DNA of 33,999 bases from an uncultured Lactobacillaceae bacterium (lineage in GTDB: Bacteria; Bacillota; Bacilli; Lactobacillales; Lactobacillaceae). Below are positions 1 through 8,155 of this stretch, one piece after another. The notes below the pieces were generated by a model. It made no database searches. It saw nothing but the letters and a program-made list of their open reading frames with translations, and had not been told where the DNA came from. Position 1 is the first letter of the stretch. Each line of letters opens with the position of its first letter. Made by a program: the position numbers and the translations under genes. The stretch covers positions 1 to 33,999 of the forward strand of contig CALYPJ010000012.1 of NCBI GenBank assembly GCA_945273735.1, given 5' to 3'.

Positions 1-43
1 TTAAAATAAACGCTTCTTGGTAAATATTTCCGAGGAAATAAAA

Positions 44-781
44 TTAACTTTTAGGTTTGTCATTTCCGGGGAAATATTTTTTTGGTGGCGGGGTTGTAAT
101 CTTCATTTCTGTTAAAATTTCAAAAATCATTTGTTGCACTTCTAAATTATGTTCAAATTGGTGTTGCATCAAATGGTCCATCTTCGCATGTAAAATTCTT
201 AATTCTTCTTCGGTTTTTAAATTAATGTGGTAATCATTTTCGGCACTCATCCGATCGCGATAAGCCGCGCGATTTTGACTCATCATAATTACAGGAGCTT
301 GCAAAGCGGCAACACAACTTAAAAACAAATTTAACAAAATAAAAGGATACGGATCAAAGTGAACACCAAAAAGGTGTAAGCCATTGATCGTAATCCATGC
401 CACTAATACCACAATATAAAAAATAATAAAGCTCCAACTACCGGCAACCTCTGCTACTCGATCTGCAATTTTTTGCCCAAAAGTTTGAGTATTCTGCAAA
501 GTCTCATTTACATCGGTTACTTGATATTCTTTATCGGCCATCGTTCGCGTTAATTTCCGATTAATTTTATTCATCTGTTTCTCATCACTACGAATCATTG
601 CCTGAATAGTTTCAATCTGATAAGGCAACAAGTGTTCGTAACAAATAAAACTGCTACCCTGTGCTTTCGGATAATCGCGCACAATTCGATTTTTAATGCC
701 CGGCCGTAAGTTCCATAGAAAGCTCCCTCGATCATAATCGTGACGTTTGCCATCAACTAAACAAACCGCAACTTTTGGCAT
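44..781 (-). CDS. DUF1003 family membrane protein
   Basis: This 245-aa protein matches the DUF1003 family: an N-terminal soluble part, then two membrane segments (about residues 115-138 and 145-168) joined by the typical FDPYPFILLN stretch and followed by the conserved QAPVIMMSQNR/AAYRDR region. A helical, probably coiled-coil tail follows (about 180-225). The molecular function of DUF1003 proteins is not established. The ATG shares one base with the mnmG stop (TAATG), so translation is probably coupled to mnmG and the gene is the last one of the mnmE-mnmG operon in view. No strong terminator follows inside the window; only a weak hairpin lies at about 26-41. The family call is from recognised motifs; any role is unknown. 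Confidence 0.88.
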   Translation of the reverse strand: MPKVAVCLVDGKRHDYDRGSFLWNLRPGIKNRIVRDYPKAQGSSFICYEHLLPYQIETIQAMIRSDEKQMNKINRKLTRTMADKEYQVTDVNETLQNTQTFGQKIADRVAEVAGSWSFIIFYIVVLVAWITINGLHLFGVHFDPYPFILLNLFLSCVAALQAPVIMMSQNRAAYRDRMSAENDYHINLKTEEELRILHAKMDHLMQHQFEHNLEVQQMIFEILTEMKITTPPPKKYFPGNDKPKS

Positions 782-2670
782 TAACTTTTCCTTCCCTTGG
801 CGACATAAACTGACAAAATGGCTAAATCAGCTGGATTAACACCGCTAATTCTCTGGGCTTGGGCTAAAGTAGTGGGACGAATTTTTTCTAATTTCTGTTT
901 TGCTTCGGTAGCTAAACCATTTAATTCTTCATAATTTAAATTACTAGGAATCCGTTTATTTTCCATGCGTTTCAAGCGACTAATTTGCGCATCTTCTTTT
1001 TTAATGTAGCCATCGTATTTGGCTTGAATTTCAATTTGTTCAATTTCATCTTTACTAATCTGGGGGTCACCTGCGGCAATAAACTGACTTAAGTCTTCAT
1101 AAGCAGTATGTTGCCGTTTTAATAAATCAAAAGCCGAAATCCGATCGGTTAAATCACTAAAGCCTTTTTCTTTTAAATAGGCATTAATTTCGGTTCCCGG
1201 ATTAATATAAGTTTTTTTCAAACGTTTAATTTCCGTTTCAATTCTTTGACGATGGGCTAAGAAAGTTTGATAGCGATTTTCATCAATTAAACCAATTTGA
1301 TGGCCATAAGGTGTTAAGCGCAAATCCGCATTATCATGACGCAAGATTAAGCGATATTCAGCTCGCGAAGTTAATAACCGATATGGTTCATTGGTTCCTT
1401 TGGTTACCAAGTCATCAATTAATACTCCGATATAAGCTTCAGAACGTAACAAAGTAAAAGGCGGTTTTCCTAAAATTGCTAAAGCGGCATTAATTCCGGC
1501 AATCAGTCCCTGACCGGCCGCTTCCTCATAACCGGAAGTTCCATTAGTTTGACCCGCACTATAAAGGTTCTTAACTAATTTAGTTTCTAAAGTATGCTTC
1601 AATTGCCACGGATCAATTACATCATACTCAATTGCATAACCAGGACGTAACATTTGAGCATGCTCTAATCCTTTGACCGAATGCAACATTTTTAATTGGA
1701 TATCTTCCGGCATTGAAGTCGAAAAATCACCCACGTAGTATTCATTACTATCGCGTCCTTCGGGTTCAATAAATAATTGATGGTGATCTTTATCCGCAAA
1801 GCGCACAACTTTAGTTTCAATAGAAGGACAATACCGGGGACCAACTCCGGCAATCATTCCCGAATAAATTGGTGAACGCCCTAAATTTTTCAAAATAATA
1901 TCATGAGTTGTATTATTGGTATAAGTCATCCAACAGGAAAGTTGATTCTTTAAATACATTTCATCAGGCGTCAGATAACTAAAATGGCGGGGCGTTTTAT
2001 CGCCCTTTTGTTCGATTGTTTCCTTAAAATTAACGGTTTTAGCATTAACTCGTGGTGGGGTTCCAGTTTTAAAACGTTTCATTTCAAAACCTAATTTGTC
2101 CAGATTTTCCATTAACTTAATCGAAGGAATTGAATTATTGGGACCCGAAGAATATTTTAATTCGCCAATAAAAATTTCACCTCGCGCCGCAGTACCACAA
2201 GCTAATATTACCGCTTTAGCGGCATACTTCATTCCGGTACTGGTAATAATCCCGCAACAAACCCCATCTTTTACAATTAACTCATCCGCCATGCCTTGCT
2301 TCAAGGTTAAATTAGCTGTATTTTCGATAGTTTCTTTCATTTGTTGGTGATAGAGCTCTTTATCTGCTTGCGCTCTTAATGCTCTCACTGCGGGACCTTT
2401 GCCGCCATTAAGCATTCGCATTTGCAAATAGGTGCGATCAATATTTTTCGCCATTTCGCCACCTAAAGCATCAATTTCTCGAACTACCGTCCCTTTAGCA
2501 GGACCTCCAATTGAAGGATTGCAAGGCATAAAAGCCACCATATCCAAATTAATGGTTAAAAGTAAGGTTTTAACCCCCATCCGGGCACTAGCTAAAGCAG
2601 CTTCACAACCAGCATGACCCGCACCAACAACTATTACTTCATAATCATGATTAATATTTTCTGTCATCAC
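781..2670 (-). CDS. mnmG: tRNA uridine-5-carboxymethylaminomethyl modification enzyme MnmG (GidA)
   Basis: This is the FAD-dependent partner of MnmE that installs the (carboxymethyl)aminomethyl group on U34 of certain tRNAs in the cytoplasm. At 629 aa it has the usual full length. The N-terminal dinucleotide-binding motif [12 protein letters not shown] is visible at about residues 14-25, followed by the conserved CNPSIGG stretch. Further family blocks are [15 protein letters not shown] and the C-terminal [15 protein letters not shown] and ANYDGYI-like (AKYDGYI) stretches. The start overlaps the end of mnmE by four bases (ATGA), so the two partner proteins are translationally coupled. This is the standard neighbourhood on the left side of oriC in Firmicutes. 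Nothing looks damaged. Confidence 0.98.
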   Translation of the reverse strand: MMTENINHDYEVIVVGAGHAGCEAALASARMGVKTLLLTINLDMVAFMPCNPSIGGPAKGTVVREIDALGGEMAKNIDRTYLQMRMLNGGKGPAVRALRAQADKELYHQQMKETIENTANLTLKQGMADELIVKDGVCCGIITSTGMKYAAKAVILACGTAARGEIFIGELKYSSGPNNSIPSIKLMENLDKLGFEMKRFKTGTPPRVNAKTVNFKETIEQKGDKTPRHFSYLTPDEMYLKNQLSCWMTYTNNTTHDIILKNLGRSPIYSGMIAGVGPRYCPSIETKVVRFADKDHHQLFIEPEGRDSNEYYVGDFSTSMPEDIQLKMLHSVKGLEHAQMLRPGYAIEYDVIDPWQLKHTLETKLVKNLYSAGQTNGTSGYEEAAGQGLIAGINAALAILGKPPFTLLRSEAYIGVLIDDLVTKGTNEPYRLLTSRAEYRLILRHDNADLRLTPYGHQIGLIDENRYQTFLAHRQRIETEIKRLKKTYINPGTEINAYLKEKGFSDLTDRISAFDLLKRQHTAYEDLSQFIAAGDPQISKDEIEQIEIQAKYDGYIKKEDAQISRLKRMENKRIPSNLNYEELNGLATEAKQKLEKIRPTTLAQAQRISGVNPADLAILSVYVAKGRKS

Positions 2671-4028
2671 TTACCTACACAAAATCTACTAAATAATTCA
2701 TTAACTAACTCATCAGGTGCATTTTCACCAATAATTTCACCCAACTTTTTCCAAGCTTCATTAAAATCAATTAAAACAATATCTAAAGGAATATCCGAAT
2801 TTAAACCCGTTAAAACACTTTGCAACGCTTTTTGAGCTTGATTTAATAACCCTAATTGGCGGGCATTAGCCAACAAGACGGCGCCATTAGAATTTTCTAT
2901 TCCCGCTAAAAACATGGTTTCAATTCTTTTTTTCAAATCAGTAAAGCCATCACCTTTTAATGCCGAAATTCGAATAACATCCGGTGGTAAAAGGCTTTGA
3001 TCAATCTTTTGCGGTAAATCAGCTTTATTAATTATTACTAAACGCTTTTGATTATTAGTTGCCTGAAGTAACTGCGCTTCTTCGGCCGATAGATCCCGGG
3101 AACCATCAAGGACTAATAACACCAAATCGGCTTGTTGCATCATTTCTTGACTTTTTTTGATTCCTAATTTTTCGATAATATCATCGGTTTGATGAATTCC
3201 TGCAGTATCAATTAAATCTAAGACTAATTGACCTAAGGTAATTTCTTCTTCTAAGGTATCTCTGGTAGTTCCGGGAATTGCCGTAACAATCGCCCGATCA
3301 CCACGGTACAACAAATTTAATAAACTTGATTTACCAACATTAGGTGCTCCAATAATGGCTGTTTTAATTCCCGATTTCAAAACTTGACCGTGCTCGCTAT
3401 AATCAATTACCGTCTTTAACTTATCCAAAACTTCTTGCGTGGTCTTTTGCATTTGTTGACGAGTAACTTCTTCTTCATCATATTCCGGATAATCAATATT
3501 TACTTCAGCATTAGCCATGACTTTAACCATTGCTTCTCTTAATTCTTTAATCATTTGCGCTAAGGCACCATCAACCATTTGAACCGCTGCTTTTTCCTGC
3601 AAGTTGGTTTTAGCATTAATTAAATCCATGACCGCTTCGGCTTCGGTTAAATCAATTCGCCCATTTAAAAAAGCCCGCTTCGTAAATTCTCCGGGTTCGG
3701 CTAAGCGTACTTGATCCCCTAACATCGCAGTCAAAACTTTCTGAGTAACAAAGGGGCCGCCATGGCAATTAATTTCGACAATATCCTCTTTCGTATAAGT
3801 TTTGGGAGCTTTCATGACCGAGACCATTACTTCATCAATAACATTACCTTCTTGATCGCAAATATGACCATAATTAATCGTATTACTAGCCACTTGCTGT
3901 AAATTTGGTCCTTTGAAATGAGCAGCTACGGTAGAAATTGCCGTATCCCCTGACAATCGCACAATCGAAATCGCCCCCAAGCCGTTGGGCGTGGAAATAG
4001 CTGCAATTGTATCATTCATAAAATTCAT
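2667..4028 (-). CDS. mnmE: tRNA modification GTPase MnmE (TrmE)
   Basis: MnmE is the GTPase that works with MnmG on wobble uridines. The 453-aa protein has the N-terminal tetrahydrofolate-binding domain (about 1-120), a helical domain, and an inserted G domain. G1 is GAPNVGKSS at residues 227-235, the DTAG (G3) motif follows, and G4 is NKAD. The C-terminal CVGK (Cys451) matches the family CxGK signature. The ATG at 4028 was chosen because GAGGT lies six bases upstream; the next ATG is too far from it. The gene has its own candidate promoter directly downstream of jag (4104-4131), with a terminator-like hairpin between that promoter and the start codon. It is followed by mnmG with a 4-bp overlap. 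Confidence 0.98.
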   Translation of the reverse strand: MNFMNDTIAAISTPNGLGAISIVRLSGDTAISTVAAHFKGPNLQQVASNTINYGHICDQEGNVIDEVMVSVMKAPKTYTKEDIVEINCHGGPFVTQKVLTAMLGDQVRLAEPGEFTKRAFLNGRIDLTEAEAVMDLINAKTNLQEKAAVQMVDGALAQMIKELREAMVKVMANAEVNIDYPEYDEEEVTRQQMQKTTQEVLDKLKTVIDYSEHGQVLKSGIKTAIIGAPNVGKSSLLNLLYRGDRAIVTAIPGTTRDTLEEEITLGQLVLDLIDTAGIHQTDDIIEKLGIKKSQEMMQQADLVLLVLDGSRDLSAEEAQLLQATNNQKRLVIINKADLPQKIDQSLLPPDVIRISALKGDGFTDLKKRIETMFLAGIENSNGAVLLANARQLGLLNQAQKALQSVLTGLNSDIPLDIVLIDFNEAWKKLGEIIGENAPDELVNELFSRFCVGK

Positions 4029-4042
4029 TATTTTACCTCAAT

Positions 4043-4088
4043 AAAAAAAGCGCTCTGACTCCGTTTTTAAAACGGAGTTAAGCACTTT
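4043..4088 (-). terminator. Terminator or attenuator hairpin between jag and mnmE
   Basis: On the minus strand the stem ACTCCG/CGGAGT (4058-4063 with 4073-4078) is extended by outer pairs and followed by a run of seven T before the mnmE ribosome binding site. It can end the rpmH-jag transcript. It also lies just inside the leader that would start at the predicted mnmE promoter, so it could act as an attenuator for mnmE. Confidence 0.8.
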
Positions 4089-4103
4089 GACTACTTATTA
4101 GTA

Positions 4104-4131
4104 ATATTACTAATTAATCATTTATTGTCAA
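4104..4131 (-). promoter_or_regulatory. Predicted mnmE promoter with palindromic operator
   Basis: On the minus strand TTGACA (4131-4126) and TAATAT (4109-4104) are separated by 16 bases, starting five bases after the jag stop codon. A perfect 18-bp palindrome ATTAGTAATATTACTAAT (4098-4115) covers the -10 element. A near-identical palindrome lies at 8460-8477. The overlap with -10 suggests a repressor site; the regulator is not known. Confidence 0.6.
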
Positions 4132-4135
4132 CCAC

Positions 4136-4891
4136 TTATGCCAATTTTTGATAAATTTCAATATATTTTCGCGGATACCTGCCACGAATGCGAAAAGCAA
4201 TATCCTTAAACTGGCTAATTTGATTAATCATCGTTTTACGTTCTACGGCAATCATCGGTGAAAAGCGATAACTACGACCATTATTACGGACTACGGTTAC
4301 CGCTTGATTTAACCAATCTCGAATTTGCCGGCTGCGTAATTCCCGATAATTATCAATATCTAAAATGATATAGTAACGATTTTCGGATTGGTGTGAAAAA
4401 ACATTTTGGGCAATAGCCTGCAATGAATTAATCGTTTTACCTTTTTTACCAATAATTAGCCCTTTGTATTCGGCGCTATCAATCGTAAAAATAATTTGAT
4501 CATCTTTAACTTGATAACTAACTTGCGCAACTATTTTGCTTTGTCTAAAAAGTTCCTCTAACATCTTTTGAATCTTTAAAGCTGCTGCTTGGTCTTTCGG
4601 ACTTAAAGCATTAACTTTGGTCGCTTCTTTTGATACGGGAACTTTCGCGCCACTTGAAGTTGAGGTCAAGTTAGCATCATTATTTTCATTTTCGGATATT
4701 TCTAAATCGGCAATAACATCTTTTAAAAATGTAACCTCGACTGTTGCCGGCTTTCGTCCAATACCTAAAAAGCCTCTCTTGCCTAAATCAATAACTTCGA
4801 CATGCAATTTTTCACGTGCAACATTAAGGTCTTGACAAGCTAACTTTATTGCTTCGTCAATATTCTTTCCGTGATAAACTTTCGGTTCCAA
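4136..4891 (-). CDS. jag: RNA-binding protein Jag / KhpB (SpoIIIJ-associated)
   Basis: This protein belongs to the Jag/KhpB (EloR) family, RNA-binding proteins linked to cell elongation and division in Gram-positives and usually encoded next to yidC. The 251-aa protein shows the Jag N-terminal domain (about 1-55, with LGKRGFLGIGRKPA), an acidic/low-complexity linker (about 60-100), a KH domain (about 105-180, GKKG at 148-151) and a C-terminal R3H-like domain (about 185-250). The Arg of the R3H signature is present (ERKTMI), but the His expected four residues later is replaced by Ile, so the motif is degenerate. Translation starts at TTG, with GGGGAGG six to seven bases upstream; there is no better ATG. 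The gene lies 30 bp behind yidC and ends in the mnmE promoter region. Confidence 0.95.
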   Translation of the reverse strand: MEPKVYHGKNIDEAIKLACQDLNVAREKLHVEVIDLGKRGFLGIGRKPATVEVTFLKDVIADLEISENENNDANLTSTSSGAKVPVSKEATKVNALSPKDQAAALKIQKMLEELFRQSKIVAQVSYQVKDDQIIFTIDSAEYKGLIIGKKGKTINSLQAIAQNVFSHQSENRYYIILDIDNYRELRSRQIRDWLNQAVTVVRNNGRSYRFSPMIAVERKTMINQISQFKDIAFRIRGRYPRKYIEIYQKLA

Positions 4892-4921
4892 AAATGAACC
4901 TCCCCTTATAATAAACCGCCT

Positions 4922-5791
4922 TTATCTCTTCTTCCGAGATTTCTTATATTTTCCATGACCCCGTTGCGCTTTAGCTAATTCCCGAGCTAAGCGTTTCTTT
5001 TTTAACTCTTTTTCCCGCCGTGCGGCACGAATCTTAAAAGGATTTTGGAATAATAAGGTCTGAATTACCATAAACAAATTACTTGCTACCCAGTAAATTG
5101 AAATTGCGCTCGCTAAGCCCATTGCCGAGAAGAAAATAATTATTGGCATCACGAACATCATTACTTTATTTGAAGTTGGAACCGAGGTTTGGGCATATGA
5201 AGAAAGCCAAGTTGAAATTAAAGTAAAAACCGCAGCCAAAATCGGCATAACCAAGAATTGATCTGGTCGCGATAATTTCATCCAAAGAAAAGTTCCTTGG
5301 TGTAAGGATGGTGTCCGATAAATCGCTTGGGCTAAAGCAAACATAAACGGCAATTGCACCAACAGGGGCAAACAACCCGCCATGGGATTAACATGATGTG
5401 CCGAATATATCTTTTGCGTTTCTTCTTGCAAAGCTTCTCGAGATTCCATATCCGTTCCGGGATATTTCTTCTTTAAAGCATCAATTTCGGGCTGTAATTC
5501 CATTTGCTTATTCATCATCTTAGTTTGCCAAATCCTTAACGGAGCAATCACAACGTTAATTAAAAAGGTAAAGACAATAATCCCTACCCCATAATTGCCC
5601 CCGCAGACTTTGGATAACCAAATGATCAGTAAAGAAAAGTTATAGACAATATAGCGGTCCCAAAAACCAGTACTTGAACTGTCAATCGGTTTATTAGAGC
5701 AAGCTGTTAAAAAAACCACTACCCCTAATAAAAAAATAACACTAAGCAGTTTTTTCTGGCGTTTCCAAAAGTAGTTAACCGCAGATAACAT
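4922..5791 (-). CDS. yidC: Membrane protein insertase YidC (lipoprotein type)
   Basis: YidC/Oxa1-type insertase that folds membrane proteins alone or with SecYEG. The 289-aa protein begins with a lipoprotein signal peptide ending in the lipobox LTAC (Cys31). It has the conserved core from about residue 60 (NYGVGIIVFTFLIN, the cytoplasmic PLRIWQTKMMNKQMELQPE helix region, NPMAGCLPLLVQLPF) and five membrane segments in mature form. The C-terminal tail is strongly basic (RKKR end), as expected for a ribosome-contacting tail. GAGGGGAA precedes the ATG. It lies 19 bp after rnpA and 30 bp before jag, the classical order. The lipoprotein form is the normal Gram-positive form. Confidence 0.97.
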   Translation of the reverse strand: MLSAVNYFWKRQKKLLSVIFLLGVVVFLTACSNKPIDSSSTGFWDRYIVYNFSLLIIWLSKVCGGNYGVGIIVFTFLINVVIAPLRIWQTKMMNKQMELQPEIDALKKKYPGTDMESREALQEETQKIYSAHHVNPMAGCLPLLVQLPFMFALAQAIYRTPSLHQGTFLWMKLSRPDQFLVMPILAAVFTLISTWLSSYAQTSVPTSNKVMMFVMPIIIFFSAMGLASAISIYWVASNLFMVIQTLLFQNPFKIRAARREKELKKKRLARELAKAQRGHGKYKKSRKKR

Positions 5792-5810
5792 TATAATATT
5801 TCCCCTCTTG

Positions 5811-6158
5811 CTAACTAAGTAAATGAGCCAGCCGCAAACAATGTAATAGATTCTTTTCTACTCCCGCTTGATCAAGTTCAATTGTTTTTTTGCGCGCAAT
5901 TACAATTAAGTCAACTTCTGAAATCAATTGATCCTGATGTTGATAAATAACTTGCGTAATATAACGCTTGATCCGATTACGATCCACCGCTTTTTTGGAG
6001 ATTTTCTTTCCCACGGAAACTCCAACTCGGTAATGAGCTTGACCTAATTTGGGGATTTGATAAATAACAAAATAACGATTTGCGACACTATTCTTTGATG
6101 CATATACGAGCTGAAATTCATTTTCTTTTTTTATGCGATATGATTTTTTTAATGCCAT
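5811..6158 (-). CDS. rnpA: Ribonuclease P protein component
   Basis: Protein subunit of RNase P, which helps the catalytic RNA remove 5' leaders of pre-tRNAs. The 115-aa length is normal and the protein is basic. The family signature is visible as RVGVSVGKKISKKAVDRNR followed by IKR (about residues 43-65). Order and spacing (58 bp behind rpmH, 19 bp ahead of yidC) are those of the classical rpmH-rnpA-yidC-jag operon. A small hairpin with a T run separates it from rpmH and could reduce rnpA expression relative to L34. Confidence 0.97.
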   Translation of the reverse strand: MALKKSYRIKKENEFQLVYASKNSVANRYFVIYQIPKLGQAHYRVGVSVGKKISKKAVDRNRIKRYITQVIYQHQDQLISEVDLIVIARKKTIELDQAGVEKNLLHCLRLAHLLS

Positions 6159-6184
6159 TGCGAGAATAGTTGTCCATTTCTGAT

Positions 6185-6214
6185 GAAAAAAACCACCGTT
6201 AAATTAGTGGCTTT
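6185..6214 (-). terminator. Attenuator-like hairpin between rpmH and rnpA
   Basis: On the minus strand AAAGCCAC (6214-6207) can pair with GTGGTTTT (6196-6189), with a 10-base loop, and is followed by more T. The stem is short, so partial termination that gives more rpmH than rnpA mRNA is the likely role. Confidence 0.55.
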
Positions 6215-6215
6215 G

Positions 6216-6356
6216 TTATGCTGCCAAAGATTTACGACCCTTAGCTCGCCGGCGAGCTAAAATTCGGCGACCATTTTTAGTATGCATTCTTTTCATAAAT
6301 CCATGAACGCGAGCGCGATGTTTTTTCTTAGGTTGAAAAGTTCTTTTAGTTGTCAT
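6216..6356 (-). CDS. rpmH: 50S ribosomal protein L34
   Basis: The 46-aa, very basic protein starts [20 protein letters not shown] and continues with the L34 hallmark [20 protein letters not shown], so it is a certain L34. It is the first gene of the leftward rpmH-rnpA-yidC-jag operon. A strong ribosome binding site AGGAGGT lies at 6366-6372 (minus strand), nine bases before the ATG. A good promoter lies at 6396-6424. The length of 46 aa, two more than the common 44, is within the family range. Confidence 0.98.
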   Translation of the reverse strand: MTTKRTFQPKKKHRARVHGFMKRMHTKNGRRILARRRAKGRKSLAA

Positions 6357-6395
6357 CTTTTTTATACCTCCTATTAAGAATCGCAATAATAAAAC

Positions 6396-6424
6396 ATTTT
6401 ACCCTTTTTCAAGTCATTTTTCAA
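6396..6424 (-). promoter_or_regulatory. rpmH operon promoter
   Basis: On the minus strand TTGAAA (6424-6419) and TAAAAT (6401-6396) are separated by 17 bases and lie 24 bases upstream of the rpmH ribosome binding site. No competing operator is visible. Confidence 0.75.
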
Positions 6425-6450
6425 CACTAGGACTATTTAGGAAATAGACG

Positions 6451-6483
6451 AAAAAACCAGTGTTGATCAAACACTAGTTTTTT
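6451..6483 (-). terminator. Bidirectional terminator upstream of rpmH
   Basis: Stem AAAAAAC-AGTGTT (6451-6464) pairs with AACACT-GTTTTTT (6470-6483), with a single mismatch and a 5-base loop. T runs occur on both strands. It most likely ends the leftward phosphatase and 57-aa protein transcript before the rpmH promoter. Confidence 0.75.
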
Positions 6484-6536
6484 GAGGTCATTGAATATTA
6501 TTCAAAAAATAATAAACAATTCATTATGTCTAATTG

Positions 6537-6552
6537 GAGGCACACGCCTCCG
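6537..6552. other. GC-rich hairpin GGAGGC/GCCTCC
   Basis: A compact, unusually GC-rich inverted repeat (GGAGGC, 4-base loop, GCCTCC) stands in AT-rich sequence between the 57-aa ORF stop (6594) and the bidirectional terminator (6451-6483). It has no T run, so it is not a standard terminator. It may protect the 3' end of the leftward mRNA or be part of a small RNA; its function is unknown. Confidence 0.4.
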
Positions 6553-6593
6553 CGATCATCTTAACATTTTCAGGAAAAAGCGCAATTTTACCC

Positions 6594-6767
6594 TTATTTT
6601 TTGGGGAATTTATGGGTAACAATCAAACGCCAAATAATCCCGATTAATAAAATAAACGCTAAAATTAAATAAAGAAATTTACGCCGCCAAAAATAACAGA
6701 TAATCAGCAGCAAAAAGATAAAAATTAAAGAAGTCACTGAATGAGAATAATTATTTGATTTTTTCAT
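6594..6767 (-). CDS. Small membrane protein (57 aa), coupled to phosphatase gene
   Basis: The ATG overlaps the stop codon of the upstream phosphatase gene in an ATGA arrangement, a strong sign of real translation by coupling. The 57-aa product has a polar N-terminus (MKKSNNYSHS), a first hydrophobic segment (about residues 11-26), a short basic turn WRRK (27-30), a second hydrophobic segment (about 31-50) and a basic tail ending HKFPKK. It is therefore predicted as a two-segment membrane hairpin. I do not recognise a family. Its pairing with a histidine phosphatase hints at a membrane partner role, but that is only inference. The transcript can end at the hairpin at 6451-6483. Confidence 0.65.
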   Translation of the reverse strand: MKKSNNYSHSVTSLIFIFLLLIICYFWRRKFLYLILAFILLIGIIWRLIVTHKFPKK

Positions 6768-7369
6768 CGGTTATAGTAATAAAGATAAGCGTGACGATGG
6801 TTTATTCTAATTAAAGTCCGTCTTAAATTATCGGGTTCTGGAATGACCATCGGATCAGCAAGATTTAAAACATTTAAAATTGCCGCTTTAATCGTAAAGC
6901 CGTGAGTAATTACCACAATTTTATCTTTGGGAAATTTCTCGGAAGTGTCTTTTAGAAATTCGCCAACCCGTTTCACAACCGCCGCAAATTCTTCTCCTTG
7001 GGGGGCAAATTTGACATAATTGGGTTGCACGTCTTTTAATTCTTGATTAAAGGCTTGGGGAAATTGCTGCATTAATGCAGCATTATTTTGCCCATCCCAT
7101 TCACCGTAGGAAATTTCCTTTAACCGGTCATCAACTAAGACCGGACGCTGTAATTCCACGTTTAAAATATCCGCAGTTTGCCGGGCTCGAATCAAAGGAC
7201 TAACGATAAAACGATCAGCAATCGTGAAATCAAAACTTTCACGCAATTCTCGCGCTTGTTGTTTGCCTAAAGCATTTAAATATGTATTTTGACCATTGAT
7301 CTGTCCCTGCTTAATTCCTTGTTGGTTTGCAGTAGTTTGACCATGGCGAATAAAATAAAAATCGGTCAT
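6764..7369 (-). CDS. Histidine phosphatase (phosphoglycerate mutase-like) family protein
   Basis: Belongs to the histidine phosphatase superfamily, acid phosphatases or mutases that use a phospho-His intermediate. The RHG motif is at residues 8-10 (FIRHGQT). The other family blocks are visible: SPLIRARQTA, KEISYGEWDG, and the second catalytic His in VVITHGFTIK. The protein has 201 aa from the ATG at 7369, which has GGGTG about six bases upstream. An alternative GTG three codons earlier is less well placed. The substrate cannot be read from sequence; many such proteins act on sugar phosphates, cobalamin precursors or phosphoproteins. It is transcribed divergently from the response regulator gene and overlaps a small membrane protein gene downstream. 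Confidence 0.88.
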   Translation of the reverse strand: MTDFYFIRHGQTTANQQGIKQGQINGQNTYLNALGKQQARELRESFDFTIADRFIVSPLIRARQTADILNVELQRPVLVDDRLKEISYGEWDGQNNAALMQQFPQAFNQELKDVQPNYVKFAPQGEEFAAVVKRVGEFLKDTSEKFPKDKIVVITHGFTIKAAILNVLNLADPMVIPEPDNLRRTLIRINHRHAYLYYYNR

Positions 7370-7399
7370 TACATTCACCCAAAAATTACAATTAGTTTA

Positions 7400-7427
7400 A
7401 TTATATCGTAAAAGCTTTTATTTTAAA
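7400..7427 (-). promoter_or_regulatory. Predicted promoter of the phosphatase gene with palindrome
   Basis: On the minus strand TTTAAA (7427-7422) and a perfect TATAAT (7405-7400) are separated by 16 bases. The spacer contains the 12-bp palindrome TAAAAGCTTTTA (7409-7420). It sits midway between the divergent phosphatase and response regulator genes, so it could be a shared operator, perhaps for the regulator itself. That role is inference. Confidence 0.45.
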
Positions 7428-7450
7428 TTTAGATTTTGTATATTTATCAT

Positions 7451-8149
7451 ATGAGCGAAAAACAAAAAATTATCATCGTTGACGATGATCCAGAAATTCT
7501 AGAACTATTAGATATTTACGCTAAACGTGAAGGGTACGAAACCATTACCAGTGCCAACGGTCAAGACGCCATTAATCAAGTACAAGCTCATCCTGAAGCT
7601 AGCTTGATGATTTTAGATATGATGTTACCGGAAATTGATGGCACGGAAGTAATTCGCCGGATTAGAAAGGACAGCAGTATTCCAATTTTGGTCGTATCTG
7701 CCCGTTCTGCGGATATCGATAAAATAAAGGGATTAATTATTGGAGCGGATGATTATGTTGCTAAACCCTTTAATCCGCTAGAGGTAATGGCACGGGTCAA
7801 ATCACTAATTCGTCGTTCGCATAATCAAATTGCTGACGAACATCCGGATAAAGTCAATATCGATTCTTTAATTATTGATTATAATTCCCATACTGTCAAA
7901 ACCCCTGAGGGAAAATCGATTATGTTAACGGCAATGGAATTTGATATTTTATATTTATTAGCGACTCATCTAAACCGCGTTTTCTCAGCTGAAGAAATTT
8001 TCAAAAGAGTGTGGAAAGAAGACACGGTTCTTTCACCCAAAACGGTTATGGTTCACGTTTCTCACTTGCGCGACAAGATTGAAGCGCAAACTGGAAATAA
8101 GAAAATTATTGAAACCGTATGGGGTGTCGGTTACAAGATTTCTGGTTAG
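7451..8149 (+). CDS. OmpR/PhoB-family response regulator (orphan)
   Basis: A two-domain DNA-binding response regulator. The receiver domain (about 1-118) has the acidic pocket VDDD (11-13), the phospho-acceptor Asp56 in LDMMLPEIDG, the conserved Ser/Thr region VVSAR, and the Lys in YVAKPF. The C-terminal winged-helix domain (about 130-232) ends in the typical VWGVGYKI. The ATG at 7451 is preferred over an in-frame TTG at 7436, giving 232 aa. No Shine-Dalgarno sequence is visible. A -10-like TATATT (7439-7444) would place the transcript start at or near the ATG, so a leaderless mRNA is possible. No histidine kinase gene is adjacent on either side, so the partner lies elsewhere or is lost. The gene points toward oriC, against replication. 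Confidence 0.92.
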   Translation: MSEKQKIIIVDDDPEILELLDIYAKREGYETITSANGQDAINQVQAHPEASLMILDMMLPEIDGTEVIRRIRKDSSIPILVVSARSADIDKIKGLIIGADDYVAKPFNPLEVMARVKSLIRRSHNQIADEHPDKVNIDSLIIDYNSHTVKTPEGKSIMLTAMEFDILYLLATHLNRVFSAEEIFKRVWKEDTVLSPKTVMVHVSHLRDKIEAQTGNKKIIETVWGVGYKISG

Positions 8150-8155
8150 AAAAAG

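Noticed and set aside
61-84. Hairpin ATTTCC/GGAAAT with T run near the end of the DUF1003 gene
   Set aside because: It is inside the coding sequence and its T run is on the plus strand, where no gene ends.
2096-2835. Plus-strand ORFs inside mnmG and mnmE
   Set aside because: They are antisense shadows of well-conserved genes, lack ribosome binding sites and show no protein family features.
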